In this document: positions 32,577 through 44,360 of the stretch, piece after piece
How positions within the stretch are numbered: position 1 is the first letter of the stretch
How the letters are laid out: each line of letters begins with the position of its first letter
Source of the DNA: Crambe crambe
Taxonomy: Eukaryota > Porifera > Demospongiae > Poecilosclerida > Crambeidae
Length of the DNA stretch: 64,000 bases
Direction of reading: 5' to 3'
NCBI GenBank assembly: GCA_963924555.1
Contig: OZ004583.1
Span: forward strand, 1,021,001-1,085,000
The notes under the pieces: generated by a model
What the model was told of the DNA's origin: nothing
Seen by the model: the letters and a program-made list of their open reading frames with translations, nothing else
The model's database searches: none
Made by a program: the position numbers and the translations under genes

Positions 32577-32897
32577 GGTGATAGCTAGTTGCCATCTAGC
32601 TTCATCAAAACCTCCAGCAAAATGCCTCCTAGAATTGACTCTCAGCACTGGGTCACAATTCCTGTGTAGCTAGTTTGTTCCTCTCACTAACTAACATGAA
32701 TGTGATTTTAACTACAGATGCATTAGCTAACAAATTTTACCCTGGTACAAAGCTATGATCTCCAAAAAGATCCATTAGTGTAACTTGTGTACGCATTTGC
32801 TGCATGCATGATCGATGTTCAAGATTGTTTGCCTGTCTCTTTCATGGTATAATTAAGGAGCACTAATGTACGTAGTGTAGTCTTAATTTTAAGAAGT

Positions 32898-34079
32898 TCA
32901 TTTGCATGTAGTACTGATGCATCTTTTCGGACGTATCTTCATTTGGACTTTTGTGAAGTAGAAAAATCGTGATCCATCATACCAACTAGGCCTGTTAGTC
33001 TGAACAGGAGCATCATACTGTCCATTAAGGTTGGACCTGAAACAGCCGTGGTACCACCAAGCAGCTCTGATATGTCTAGCACAGTTGTTACTTGCATTAT
33101 CACGATCTGGAGTGCTGAAGGGTCTCCCATTATGATAGGCCATTGGATCGAATGTACCTCCCACTCCCTTGAACTGTCCAATGGTTAGCCGGTAGTTAGT
33201 TTCGGCTCCACCCACTTTGAACAGCTGATATGTCCAGACTATAAATGGTTCTGTCCCATTCCCAATCTCGATACGCAGTTCCACGTCATCTTGTTTTGTG
33301 AAGCAATGAATCTTTTCCAGTCCGTACCAAAATTCTCCCTCCAGATCTCCAAAGCCACTCACATAGTCAGTCCAATTGCGATAGAAGTCGACAGAGCCAT
33401 TGATCCTACGCTGGATGACCAACCACTTTCCTCCATCTGTCTCCATGTCACAACGAGCAAAGAACTTGGAATTGGTTTGAAAACTTGCAGGAGCATTACA
33501 GGTGTCTGCTATTTCATAACTGCCAGAACTTGCTGGTGGGAATAACTCTTTGATCTATTGAAGTGAAATCAAGAAGATACAGTGTTATAGCACTTTGATC
33601 ATTCACTATAACTGCTATAACTTTCTCAAATTCGTCTAGTTTAATGCATCAACAGAGAGCTGATTATCCGCTCTCTCTGCTAGTGTTTGAAATTTGAAAT
33701 TTGGTCAGGAATCAAGAAAGTTATAGCAGTTATAGTGAATGATCAAGGTGCCAGGTGAATGCAAATAGACATTTATACAGCAGCAATAGGATAGACAAGA
33801 AACACACCCATGCATCTCTCCTACAATTTTAATTCCATGGCTCTTCTAGTTGTTTAAATCCACAACTTTAATATTAATTTTGGTAGCTAGCTAGCTAATC
33901 ATCTCTGCTATATGTAGTACCTGACAGCAGTCATTGAAGGCAGCCGTAAGGCAGTTTCCCCTCAGTGTTGTTAGATCTTGCAGCAACTTTTGGTAGCTCT
34001 TTGCACAGTCAGTGGGCACCCCTTGTGCAGCATGGCAGGCCAAAAGAGTCACAGTGATGAAAATGCCAAGAATCTTCAT
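32898..34079 (-). CDS. FReD copy Q: secreted fibrinogen-related protein, distal end of the array
   Basis: Exon 1 is 33921..34079 (53 codons) and exon 2 is 32898..33554, phase 0, 271 aa. Signal peptide MKILGIFITVTLLACHAAQG differs from the array consensus; the stalk ends TAAFNDCCQ. The domain is of the F/K type (GQFKGVGGTFDPMAYHNG, DRDNASNNCARHIRAAWW, PSWYDGSRFFYFTK). The calcium motif reads DRDNA. The 366-bp intron contains a hairpin element with perfect 32-bp arms. A possible TATA (TTATATAGG) lies at about 34225, 145 bp upstream. Upstream in-frame codons to 34166 look non-coding. Confidence 0.88.
33595..33746. mobile_element. Hairpin MITE in the intron of FReD copy Q
   Basis: Perfect 32-bp terminal inverted repeats (33595-33626 and 33715-33746) start with ttgatcattcactataactg. 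The interior of about 88 bp is non-coding. Confidence 0.75.
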
Positions 34080-34612
34080 GATGAGTGTATTATAACTGTC
34101 TAGCTGATGCCTTGCCTCTTTACACACAGTTGCAGTCTTGTTATCATCACAATTAAACCAGTGCATGAAATGGGGTGTGTACAGAGTTAGCTATCAGTGA
34201 GAGTTATCTATTGCATAATTATGCCTATATAAGCCATGGAAAATGAGAAGGGGTTATTTTTTTAAAATTCAGACTCACTGCATATGCAATGTGATAGCTA
34301 GTGGTAGGTGTGGTGAGGAGACTACATAGTTTAAAAGATTCCCAATTTCCCCTTAATTGTATCTCTTGTGGAGGTAATTTAAAACTCAGCTAACCAGTAG
34401 CTAATACAAACTGCACACCAAATGCTGTAAAGACAGAAATACTGTAATTATAGTGATTTATTATAATAAACATTTGAAAGGAAGTAGGCAATAAATTGGT
34501 GATAGATTATAAAATCAAAATAATCTGCCTGTCTGTATATATATCAACAGGTGCATGTTCTACACTGTAGGTGGAGTCCAGTGGGTGAGTGGATAGGTTA
34601 AGCTCTGCATAG

Positions 34613-37415
34613 CTACTGTTTGTGCTGTTCTTGTTGTCTCTGTTGTCCCTTGTCCACCTCACTCACACACACCCACTCGCCCTCCCGTGACTCCTTCCAT
34701 AATGATACCTGCATAAGACCAACGAGAAAGGAGTTATGCCATTAATACCAGACCAAAGATTAGCTGTGCTCTAAATAGAATTATCCACGTTACTTGGAAA
34801 CACTATCTAGCATTGTCCCAGATGAATGATCCAAACAGCTGTGCTCTAAATAGAATTATCAGTCATATTAACAGACAACTGCTCCTACCACTGATATGCA
34901 ATACTGTCTCTACTTATCTCAAGGTGCTCCGGTAATAAGGGCTCCCAAACCTATTTCCCATTTCCAGTCTCATCCCTCTCTTGGGGATGCTATTTTCATA
35001 ACCAACCTTGTTGTCCCCTCCTGATACAGCCAGAATATCTCCAGTCAGAGACCAGCTAGCGTGCCATACGACATCATGAAAGGTGTTCAATACCTGAATT
35101 TGAAACAATGTCACTAATGAATGAAGTACTGTTGATATGGCAATAGACACTGCTGTTATGGAAATAAACACTGCTACTATGGTAATAGTTATACCATTGC
35201 TATGGTAATGGACATGGCTGCTATGGTAATGTCATACCTTTGCATTCCAAGTACCACCTGTGTTTTCGTCCTTGGTCCAGATAATAACTTTACAGTCCTA
35301 GAAAGAACACCAAAATACTCATCTTTAAAAAAAGTATGTGGTTAAATCCTGATATACCTGTGAGCAGCTGGCTATTCTACTGGTGGGTAGACCCACACTG
35401 GGACACCATGCCACGTCTCGTACCCAATCTGTGTGTGCCTCCAAAGGTTTTCCATCCGGATTCCATGTGTCATTCTCTTCCCTACCACATACAAAGATGT
35501 AAGTCACACATAAAGTGTGTGTTTTATGTTGGAGGCAGGGATTACCATTATAGTGGGAAATAAATGGATTTCGTAATTTTGAAAAAACAAACAAAAACAA
35601 CAACAAAAAAACAAAACAAAAACAAAACAAAACAAAAAACAACAAAACACAGCATCAAGGGTTCACAAGTTCAATTTTGTTCCCAAGTGTGTCCATTATT
35701 AACTGTACGTTGATTAGCTCACCTCCAAATCTTGACCAAGTTGTCTCCCCCACCAGTCACCAGTCTCTTCACAACACTGGGGCCAGATTTAGACCCTCCC
35801 TACAGTACATGGAAAACCATCTAATCACTCAAATTTATGGTCATCATTTGTGGATATTATGGAATGATAACATGTTGCGATCGATAAGCACATAAAGATT
35901 TTTCTAGTGGTTCTGCCAGAATAGGAGGCAGAAGAAGAATGAACCAGATAGTGGCATGTAAGTCAAGTGTGAACTTACTTCTACAAGAGAGCCAGGGTTA
36001 ATAGAGGGTGCCCAGCTGATTGCATTGCATCCAAGCTACAGAGAGAGAAGGAAGAAAAGAAAACACAAAATGGGCTAAAAGATGTCACCTGTCATCTTTA
36101 ATAGCATACATAGCTGATATGGGTACTATAGAGCAAGGTTTAGGTCTTCCTCTATACCTCCCCTAGCCCAAGTAAGGAAAAGGAGCTGTTATCTCCTTAC
36201 ATTATGAGCATTCTCATGCTTGACATACTTCCATTGCCCGTCACCTGGAAGAAATAAAGACCACAAAATCAATCAATCATACGAGTCACAAGCTAGCAAG
36301 GTACAAAATGACACATTAGGGAGGGTAAAAGTCACCTGACGAGGAGAGGATGGAGAAAGACTCATCGGATGACGCACACGCTAAGATCAGGCCAAATTCA
36401 TGAGGGGCCCATTGGATACTGTTGACTGAACAATCAGGGAAGGGGGAAGGAAATACAATATCATCACTACTTTATCAAACAGCTGAATTTGTTATGATCA
36501 GTTACCTGAGGATTTATGTTCGCAGAATTCGTAGATTTTGCTCCATTCTGACCCGTTTCCCTTCCAAATGATAACCTACACACAGAATGAAAGATCGGAG
36601 TCAACACTGAATGAGGGCGGGAGAGGGAGAGAGGGTGGCAGAAGGGGACAGGGAGGCAGGGATAGAGGAGAGGGAGGGAGGATGGCAGTGGGGGGTGAGG
36701 GTGGGAGGAGAGGGAGGGAGAGAGGGTGGCAGAAGGCGGGAATAGGGGGTGAGGGTGGGAGGAGAGGGAGGGAGGATGGCAGAAGGGGGCGGGGGAGGGA
36801 TAGGGGTGAGGAGAGGGAGGGAGGGAGGGAGGGTGGCAGAAGGGGGAGGGATAGGGGGTGAGGGTGGCAGAAGAAGTAAGAAGGAGCAGGGTGAGGTGAG
36901 GGTGATACTACTCACTTTTCTGTCATATGAGCAAGAAGCCAAGATGTTACCAAACTTCGGGTGTGCCCATGCCACCTGCCACACTGCTCCATCATGTCTA
37001 CAAACAGAACATAACAACTTGAGACTCAGGAAGGGCTCCTCCATAAGAACTCTGATGGAAACTTACCCTCTTAGTGTGGTTAAGTGCTTCTGTACGTTAT
37101 TGGAAATCTCAAAGATTTTGATTGTTCTGTCGGAGGAACAGGTTGCCAGCTGCTTCCCATAGTAATCCATCTGTGCATCATGCTAGAGAAATACAGAATA
37201 TTATTATGTCGATTCACCCAGAGCTTCATGGAATGGATGTCTCTCTTTTTGATAGGGTTTTCTCAATGTGGCACTTCTCAATACAAGACTCACTGTGAAT
37301 GGATCATAATCTGGACACCTGCTACCTCATCTATCCATACAGACACCATATAACTCACTATCATGTCCTCATGTCCTGTGTCCACCGTATTCTGAAGAGA
37401 CACTTGGCCAGCCAT
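34613..37415 (-). CDS. sec13: SEC13 homolog, COPII coat / nuclear pore WD40 protein (12 exons)
   Basis: Exons: 37359..37415, 37067..37182, 36916..36997, 36506..36575, 36336..36425, 36201..36244, 35979..36035, 35723..35799, 35358..35481, 35238..35297, 35007..35093, 34613..34708. Their sum is 960 nt, giving 319 aa, close to the ~322 aa of animal SEC13. All junctions keep frame with GT-AG sites. Text is diagnostic: [11 protein letters not shown] at the start, [96 protein letters not shown] and [21 protein letters not shown]13 forms a six-bladed open propeller that pairs with SEC31 in COPII vesicles and with NUP145C/NUP96 in the pore. Divergent from rrp9. Confidence 0.97.
36600..36900. repeat. 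Purine-rich low-complexity tract in sec13 intron 3
   Basis: About 300 bp of gggagaggg/ggcagaag variants on the plus strand (polypyrimidine in the sec13 transcript). Long frames across it are composition artefacts. Confidence 0.85.
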
Positions 37416-37639
37416 GATTATGTGGTGGGCTCTAATTAGAGATATCTAGGAAAAAGCTTGGTCTCTTCTTTCCCAGTAGAGTACACTGAATTTGAATACT
37501 AACGATGATATTCTACAGCTCTACGAAGCATCTGAAATACTCTTTCAGCACAATAGCTATTATTTCCTCTTGCCTAAGAGTTGATGACGTGTTCGAGCAT
37601 GCGCAAACTCACGTGGCATAATCAGTATAATAAAGTACT
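37416..37639. promoter_or_regulatory. Divergent sec13-rrp9 promoter region
   Basis: The two ATGs are 224 bp apart and point away from each other, so both core promoters must lie here or overlap. No TATA box is obvious, as expected for housekeeping genes. Confidence 0.6.
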
Positions 37640-40600
37640 ATGTCCAGCTTCTTTTTGCCGAGTAAAAAGGGTTCTTCTTCCAGAGATAGGGGGAGAAGAA
37701 AGAACAAAACTGATAAGAAGGTAATCCATGTTGTATTGAGTTGCTTGTGAAGTTAGAAAGTGATGTGTTTTAATTAGAAAAGCAAACGTGAGGAGGTGAC
37801 AAAGAAACAAAAAAGGTCTTCAAAACTCAATGAAGAAGTAGCAAGCGACTCTGAGGCAGAAAAGTGAGTGATCTATTGGGAGTGGTCACCACACCCACTG
37901 AAAACCCAACCCATTGGAGTAAACATGTATGCATGTGCATGTAGTTGATAGCTGTACCTATTCTTGTTCATACCTACCTAGTGAGTTGGAAAGGAAACGG
38001 CCTCGGAATGCATTTGCAAGGGAGTCCGATTCTGATGATGAGCATGAAACAGCTCCCGAGAAGAGGCTGAGATTAGCCAAGGAGTATCTTGCAAGACTAG
38101 AAGCAGCTGGTATGCGAGATATATCAGACCTTATTGATGTGGCATTTCCGTAATTTACCTGAATGTATTATTAGAGAGAGAAAAGAAAGAAGGAGATGAA
38201 GTTCAGCATGATGCAATAGCTCACCGTCTGCGTGAGGATGCAGTAAGTGGTGCTAATTTGTAGCAAACAAGTAAACAGTGACTCTATTGTCTCATGGCAG
38301 CTTGAACAAGCCGGAAAGCTGCAGAGGAAAGTTGCTGACAAGGCAAGTTTCACTTAATAAGTTCCCATAGTAACCATGTATTTGAAACCACACACATTTG
38401 TAGTATGTGGCTCCGGATGAGAATAGTATTCGTGTTCTTAGAGGACACCAGCTGCCTGTGACGTGCGTTATCGTAACACCTGACGACAGATACATCTATT
38501 CTGGCTCAAAGGATTGCTGCATTATCAAATGTAGGAAAAAGAATCAAGGCCTTGAGAGAAAGTAACTTCTCTTTTTCTTCCCTTGATAGGGGAACTTGAA
38601 AGTGGTAAGAAGGAGGTCATATTTTCCGGTCACCGTAAAGGCATAGAGGGTGTGGTTGGACACACTGGGCATATCTTGGCTCTGGCGGTTAGCTCAGATG
38701 GAAAGTACCTGGTGAGTAATCAATTAGGAGTTGGAATGAAGTATTTTTTATGTATCATTCCTATTAGGCTAGTGGAGGACAGGACAAAGTGGTTCATGTA
38801 TGGGACGTGGACACCAACCTCCACTTGCACACTTTCAGGGGACATAAGGATACTGTCACGGTGAGTCTCTATGTGATGTGAGTGGATCTAGGAAAAGAAG
38901 ACACTAAATTTGTTCCTTATAAGCATGCCTAGACTCACTTCTGAACTTTGCCCAAGGCTATAAATTTTTTTTGCTAGACCAAGAATGTGCATTCAGCATT
39001 TTGCCTAGATTCAGTTTTAACAACAAAAAATGTTCCCAAAAATTCTTAGCCATTTTTTAGCACAAAATTATTAACTTGCCAAGACCAAATTAAATGTGAA
39101 TCTGCATGATGGTTTTGACTGGTATAGCTAATGTCCATGGAATCTTGACTTATGGTATACAGTGAGACTGTTCTGGATTTTTTAGGGTCTGGCATTTCAG
39201 AACGGAACACACGAGCTCTTTAGCTGCTCATTTGATCGGACAGTCAAGATCTGGAACTTGGACGAGATGGCGTATGTGGAGACACTGTGAGTACTCTGTG
39301 AGCCCCCTTGTCCCCTAACTCCTCCCTGTGAGCCCCCTCGTCCCCTAACTCCTCCCTGTGAGCCCCCTCGTCCCCTAACTCCTCCCTGTGAGCCCCCTCG
39401 TCCCCTAACTCCTCCCTGTGAGCCCCCTCCTCCCTGTGAGTCCCCTCGTCCCCTAACTCCTCCCTGTGAGCCCCCTCGTCCCCTAACTCCTCCCTGTGAG
39501 CCCCCTCCTCCCTGTGAGTCCCCTCGTCCCCTAACTCCTCCCTGTGAGCCCCCTCGTCCCCTAACTCCTCCTCGATATTTTTTAGTTTTGGTCACCAAGA
39601 TGGTGTATCTTCCATTGACTGCCTTCAGCGGGAGAGGCCGGTCACAGCCGGGACCAACGACAGGAGTTTGAGGGTCTGGAAGGTCATTGAAGAATCACAG
39701 CTGGTCTTCCATGGACACAAGTCAGTGTTACAGAGTGACGTTTGGGACCGAGTCTGATTTTGCTGATGTATGATTTTTTTTTTCAGGGCTTCCATCGATG
39801 CTGTTAGATTCATTAATGAAGAATACATGATATCTGGTTCTCAAGATGGGTAAGTTGAAAGTGCACTGTCGGCCAATAACACTCAAACTTCGTTGCTTGA
39901 CACTATTACTTCAGCCAGCAAGGTCACATGGACCAATCAGATTCATGCTGACATCATTGCCTGCAAATCTGATTGGTCCATGTGACCTCGGTGGCTGAAG
40001 TACTAGTGTCAAGCAACCTGCAATCCACAGTACTGTAGATTTCATGATGGTTGTCCATAAGGAATGAGAAATAGGTAGTGGCTTACAAGGACCTAAGAAA
40101 CCTTTCATGTCCCATGCAGTTATAAGTGTCCTGACAACTAACCTGCAGTGGACAGTAGCTGGTTATAATTATGTCTGGTGATTTCCTCTTGAGAGTGGGA
40201 AAGCTGCACCATGACTGGTTTAATTTAATTGGTATGATAATGAGTGGACCTCAGTTATAGTTTCACTTTAGCAGCTGTTACAGGTCCTTTGGTTGTTGGT
40301 GTTATCAGTAAGGAAGTGTTCATATGAGCACTTAGCAATAACTTTCAAGAGACCTACTTATTATGTACAGAACTGTTGAAAAATTATCAGGTCAATATTT
40401 TCCCCCCATAGTTTTCCCATTTTTAGGTTAGTTTTCCCATGTTCTGATATTCAAGTTGCCATGGTGTTGCTTTTTTTAGCAGTGTGGCACTGTGGAATGT
40501 CATGAAGAAGAAACCAGTTGTCACTCGAATGCACCACCACCTTCCCTCAGAAGAGGAAGAGGTAAGCAAGGCTAGAGAGCATTGGGTGACTTCTGTGACA

Positions 40601-41042
40601 GCTTATCCCAACACAGACTTGCTGGCTTCAGGTAATTGGAAATTAAATTAGTCCACTCTTTGCATAATCTGCTGTCTCATCACAGGATCGAATAATGGTG
40701 CAGTGTGTGTGTGGAAGTGTGGGGATAACTTTCGATCTTTGGAACCAATTTTTTCCATTCCAATGGTAATGAATCTGTAGTAATAACAGGAGAAATCTGC
40801 AGATTACACATTCAAGCTTTGGCATCTGCTTTGTGACATTCCACTGTATACATTTTGATCTTTTCTCTATTTTCTTTCTTTTCTCTTATGCACACCAGAT
40901 TGGTTTCATCAATGACCTGGTCTTCAGCCATCGAGGTGACCTTCTAGTGGCAGGCATTGGACAGGAGCACAAGTTTGGGAGGTGGTGGAGGGAGAAGAAG
41001 AGCAGAAACTCAGTGGTCATAGTTCCTTTGCATAAACACTGA
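37640..41042 (+). CDS. rrp9: RRP9 / U3-55K homolog, U3 snoRNP WD40 protein (14 exons)
   Basis: Exons: 37640..37720, 37778..37863, 37982..38109, 38175..38242, 38301..38342, 38404..38530, 38590..38711, 38768..38860, 39186..39286, 39586..39720, 39787..39849, 40480..40631, 40686..40765, 40899..41042. The sum is 1422 nt, giving 473 aa (human about 475). The basic N-terminus (MSSFFLPSKKGSSS) and acidic linker precede IRVLRGHQLPVTCVIVTPDD. WD repeats follow: GHTGHILALAVSSDGKYLAS, GHKDTVTGLAF, SFDRTVKIWNL, GHQDGVSSIDCL, DGSVALWNV. The C-terminus, FINDLVFSHRGDLLVAGIGQ plus GRWWREKKSRNSVVIVPL, is the RRP9 signature. RRP9 binds box B/C of U3 snoRNA for early pre-rRNA processing. Intron 5 uses a GC-AG pair (AAG|gcaagt). 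Confidence 0.96.
39296..39570. repeat. 30-bp tandem repeat in rrp9 intron 9
   Basis: About nine units containing ctgtgagccccctcgtcccc and a taactcctcc tail; two units are shortened. The array starts 10 bp after the exon 9 donor and each unit contains the same ctgtgag as that donor. Confidence 0.9.
39893..40017. mobile_element. Hairpin element in rrp9 intron 11
   Basis: Inverted arms of about 55 bp (gttgcttgacactattactt... and its near-perfect inverse ending aagcaac) enclose a short loop. MITE-like, non-coding. Confidence 0.65.
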
Positions 41043-41940
41043 CCATAACACTAACCTTGACCAGCTCCTACACTAACCCTTGTATTCATAATAATTTCTT
41101 GGCATAAACACTGACCTTAACCAGCCCTTGTATTCAAGAATGTAACCACAGATGAAATGATACAGAATAAACGAGGGTCCTGTGTGTGAATTACATTATC
41201 AGATGGCGTAGTGTGGCATGTGCATAGTTTGAGGACTGAGTTTTTGTGCATTGGTGGTGGCTTGTGTTCCAGATGCCAGTTATAAGTTTGTTGTTTTAGC
41301 AAGTGATGAATTAGTCTTTGAGTTTCATATTTGCTTATAGCAGTTTATGTTGTGCTGATGTGAAATACCTCATCAGATGATTATTTTAATTGATTATTTA
41401 TAATAATATAATTAGAGAGAATTCAGCTTTAAGGTCATATGTTGTAAGTTGGAAGTTGTACCATTACTAGAGTGGAAGCCATATAGAGGGGTTAGTGTGT
41501 GTAGCATGTGCCTTCCAAGAAACTGCTCTCTAGTATTTGTGTGTCTTGTCCAGGTCATCAAGCTGATGGGTTCTCAATCTTAGGTATAGCGGGCCACTAT
41601 GCCTTCAGTTCTCCCCCTATGCCTTAATTATATCTTTCCACTATGCCTTATGTCTTGCTACTATGCCTTCAGTTCTTCACCCTATGATTATTGGTGACTG
41701 GTTTCTACATCTCGGAACACTCTAATCATTGGACCCCTCTCCTTTATGATGATTATATGGTCTTGCCCCTATGTCTCTAATGAAATTAATCCTGGGGAGA
41801 ACCCTGATGATTAATCAACAAAGGAATGGTCATTGTGCGTGCCACAACTCATTCTAGGAATTAATACAATACACACTACAATGTAGTTAGTTATTAAAGG
41901 CTTGTGGGCCTCTGGTTTGGAGATGGAAATTTGTAGTGTT
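41043..41940. other. Intergenic region with a ctatgcctt-type repeat
   Basis: 41590-41830 contains multiple variants of cactatgcctt and ends gggagaaccctgatg. The same motif set in inverse orientation occurs at 59650-59960. No gene seen; both neighbouring genes end here (convergent). Confidence 0.5.
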
Positions 41941-44331
41941 TTATAGTCTTATCCCACATTGCTTGTGTGCACTCACTGTTGTGATGTACTCTGAGCGATT
42001 CCACTTAAAATTACCCACTCTGTTGATATCGCCTGGGGGCGCCCACTGCTGACTGGAGGGGTACTCCTGTATGATGACGGCCATCCCTTCCAACTGGTGC
42101 GACTCAATGTGACAGTGCATGAACCAGTAGCCGGGATTGTTTGCCTCGAAGGCAATCACCACATACCCTCCTGCTGGTACAATGATGGTGTCTTTGCGTA
42201 TGGCTTGCTTTCGAACTCGCTTTTGATTTTTGTTGAAAGGGGGTCCTTTTCTCCAGTGGGGAGAAGGACATTGTTCCAAATCATCACAGACAACATCTTG
42301 GTTGTTTTTAATCAGGGTTCCATTTCCTTTGTCGTACTTTCCATGCCTGATGGCAACGACAAAAAAGGTGTGGCCATGAAGATGTATTGGGTGAGTGAAA
42401 TCATTGTTCCCATGGATCAGGTCACCAACAGAACTGAGTACAAAGTTCACAGAGGGATGTTCGGCTGCATTAGGGTCAAAAGTGTCTGATTCTGCAATTT
42501 GTGCAACATTGATACATTCCTGCATATTGGGGTCGGTTTTGATATTCTTGCACACCAGATCATCATTTCGAGCGTCGATATCGTACTGGTCACAATATGT
42601 TTGATAGGGTGTGGTTGGAAAAAGGAAGTTCTTACCATTGATAGCACTAGTTGAACTTTGTCCTTCGAATCCGAAATTGAAAAACTTCAAGTTTTTATCA
42701 TCTTGATCGTGTAGTATCCTAGGAGGGTTTTCCTCAGAGATTTTTGCATTTAATTCATCGAGATGAATGCATCGAGTATTCATCGATGAAGGAAACTCCT
42801 TAAAAGGGCAATTGACAGCCTTGCATTGCTTCCTCCTAGAACAAACCCTCTCCCGTCTGGGGACATTTCTATACTTGTTGAACGGGTTAGGAGCCTTATC
42901 ATAAGACGTGTAGTGTAAGATTCCTTCAGCGCTGTGTTTTTCGTTAACGTTTATACTCTCCAACGTCTCTGCCCTCATCCAATAATTTCCTGGCTGTTTA
43001 TCGGCAGTCAGAATGAAGTCGTAACGTTCCCCACTATGGATTATTATGTAGTCCACTTCCTTTTGTTCAATAAATTGTCCGTCAGTTGCAATAAGAAGTA
43101 GCTTATGTCCATCAATCGAAAACTTGAATGCATACAAACTCTGAGCTCCAATCAAACGAAATCGACAGCTCTTTTTGTGATCAACTTCAAAGATACTGAG
43201 GATGCTGAATGTGTTGTCGTTATGCCTTCCCTTGCCATTCATCAGACCAGACCAGTACGGAACGGGTCCTACTTCGATCCCATCGCTACTTCGTGTGCGT
43301 ATGTACAGATTATTTTCCTGAGTAGGGACCTCCCCAACTGACTGATCGGGGAAAAACCCTAGGGTAGAGTGGATCCTGACAAAGAGATTCAGAGAAGATT
43401 CACGTTCCCAATCCAGGAGGGTAATAGTGTACTTTTCTGGAACATCCACCAAGTCTGTTCCTTGTGGTAAATTCACCATCTTATTGAGTGGATGTTTAAC
43501 TTCCTTGACAATCAGAGCCCCGAAGAGACCGTCTGTTCGTCGAGCGCCAACATGGGAGTGATACCAGTGAGTCCCAGAGGGAAAGGCTTTGAAAATGTAA
43601 TCAAAATAAGCCCCGGGGATGATTGGGGGTTGCGTAATGAATCCCACTCCGTCCATCCAGGGGGTGTACTGCTGATGCATGCCATGCCAGTGAATTGTGA
43701 TCCCCTCGCTGGTAAGCTTATTGAAGACACGGATTTGCACAATTTGATTCTCGTAGACTATCAGTGTTGGTCCTGGAATGCGACCATTGATTGCGATTAT
43801 CATGCGATAAGTTGAGCCGTCCACAGTGATGGGTGTACTGCAACCTTTAGTCATAAAAGAGCTAGAGTTGAGGATTTGCATTTGGTTATTGATATAACAG
43901 TCGCCATATTCGGGAGGTTTGGAGTCCTCAGGGGGAGGGGGAGGGAGGGAAGGAGTAAATCCTCTCCCGTTGAGGTAATAGGTATCACCAGCTGTTCCCT
44001 GCATGGTTCCTTTCGTCTTGATCCGGAGAATATCAAACTCCTCCCTGTGCTCTGTCTTATACTTGTAACTTGTGAAAGTTTGCAGTTCTTTAACTTCCAG
44101 CTCGAACATGCACCCCACTGTTTCGTGTTCAGGACACTCGCAGTATTCTTCTTCATCTGAGCAACGTATGGGAACGCAGCGGGGATGGAATTGGGGCCCA
44201 CTATTGGGGGGAATTGCAGATTGTTTTCCATTTATAGAGGGGCTGGGATTTTTTGTAATGGTGATACCCTTGATTTGCAGGATCAGTGATAATGCTGCTA
44301 CTGTGTGGACGAGGAGCAATCCTTGCCTCAT
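41941..44331 (-). CDS. Secreted multicopper oxidase (laccase/ferroxidase-like), intronless
   Basis: A single uninterrupted frame of 796 aa. Residues 1-22 form a signal peptide (MRQGLLLVHTVAALSLILQ). A cysteine-rich segment lies at about 51-75. Three cupredoxin domains are implied by the four copper motifs: HWHG (about 214-217), HWYHSH (255-260), HPIHLHGH (about 647-654) and HCHIESHQLEGM (about 739-750). The residue ten after the T1 cysteine is Met, typical of low-to-medium potential enzymes. Family members oxidise phenols, ferrous iron or ascorbate with reduction of oxygen to water; the substrate cannot be read from the sequence. The length exceeds typical laccases (about 500-600) because of the N-terminal extension. 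No GPI or TM tail. A TATAAATA element lies 30-38 bp upstream. Confidence 0.93.
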   Translation of the reverse strand: MRQGLLLVHTVAALSLILQIKGITITKNPSPSINGKQSAIPPNSGPQFHPRCVPIRCSDEEEYCECPEHETVGCMFELEVKELQTFTSYKYKTEHREEFDILRIKTKGTMQGTAGDTYYLNGRGFTPSLPPPPPEDSKPPEYGDCYINNQMQILNSSSFMTKGCSTPITVDGSTYRMIIAINGRIPGPTLIVYENQIVQIRVFNKLTSEGITIHWHGMHQQYTPWMDGVGFITQPPIIPGAYFDYIFKAFPSGTHWYHSHVGARRTDGLFGALIVKEVKHPLNKMVNLPQGTDLVDVPEKYTITLLDWERESSLNLFVRIHSTLGFFPDQSVGEVPTQENNLYIRTRSSDGIEVGPVPYWSGLMNGKGRHNDNTFSILSIFEVDHKKSCRFRLIGAQSLYAFKFSIDGHKLLLIATDGQFIEQKEVDYIIIHSGERYDFILTADKQPGNYWMRAETLESINVNEKHSAEGILHYTSYDKAPNPFNKYRNVPRRERVCSRRKQCKAVNCPFKEFPSSMNTRCIHLDELNAKISEENPPRILHDQDDKNLKFFNFGFEGQSSTSAINGKNFLFPTTPYQTYCDQYDIDARNDDLVCKNIKTDPNMQECINVAQIAESDTFDPNAAEHPSVNFVLSSVGDLIHGNNDFTHPIHLHGHTFFVVAIRHGKYDKGNGTLIKNNQDVVCDDLEQCPSPHWRKGPPFNKNQKRVRKQAIRKDTIIVPAGGYVVIAFEANNPGYWFMHCHIESHQLEGMAVIIQEYPSSQQWAPPGDINRVGNFKWNRSEYITTVSAHKQCGIRL

Positions 44332-44360
44332 GATGGAACAGTCTTATGCTGCATGAAAGA

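Noticed and set aside
36538..37044. Long Arg/Gly- and Pro/Ser-rich frames on both strands
   Set aside because: Translation of the purine-rich low-complexity tract in a sec13 intron.
39197..39598. Minus-strand GGVRGRGGSQ-repeat protein
   Set aside because: It is the antisense reading of the tandem repeat in an rrp9 intron plus rrp9 exon 9.
41973..44356. Several 60-130 codon frames overlapping the multicopper oxidase on both strands
   Set aside because: Shadow frames; the 796-aa frame carries all copper motifs.
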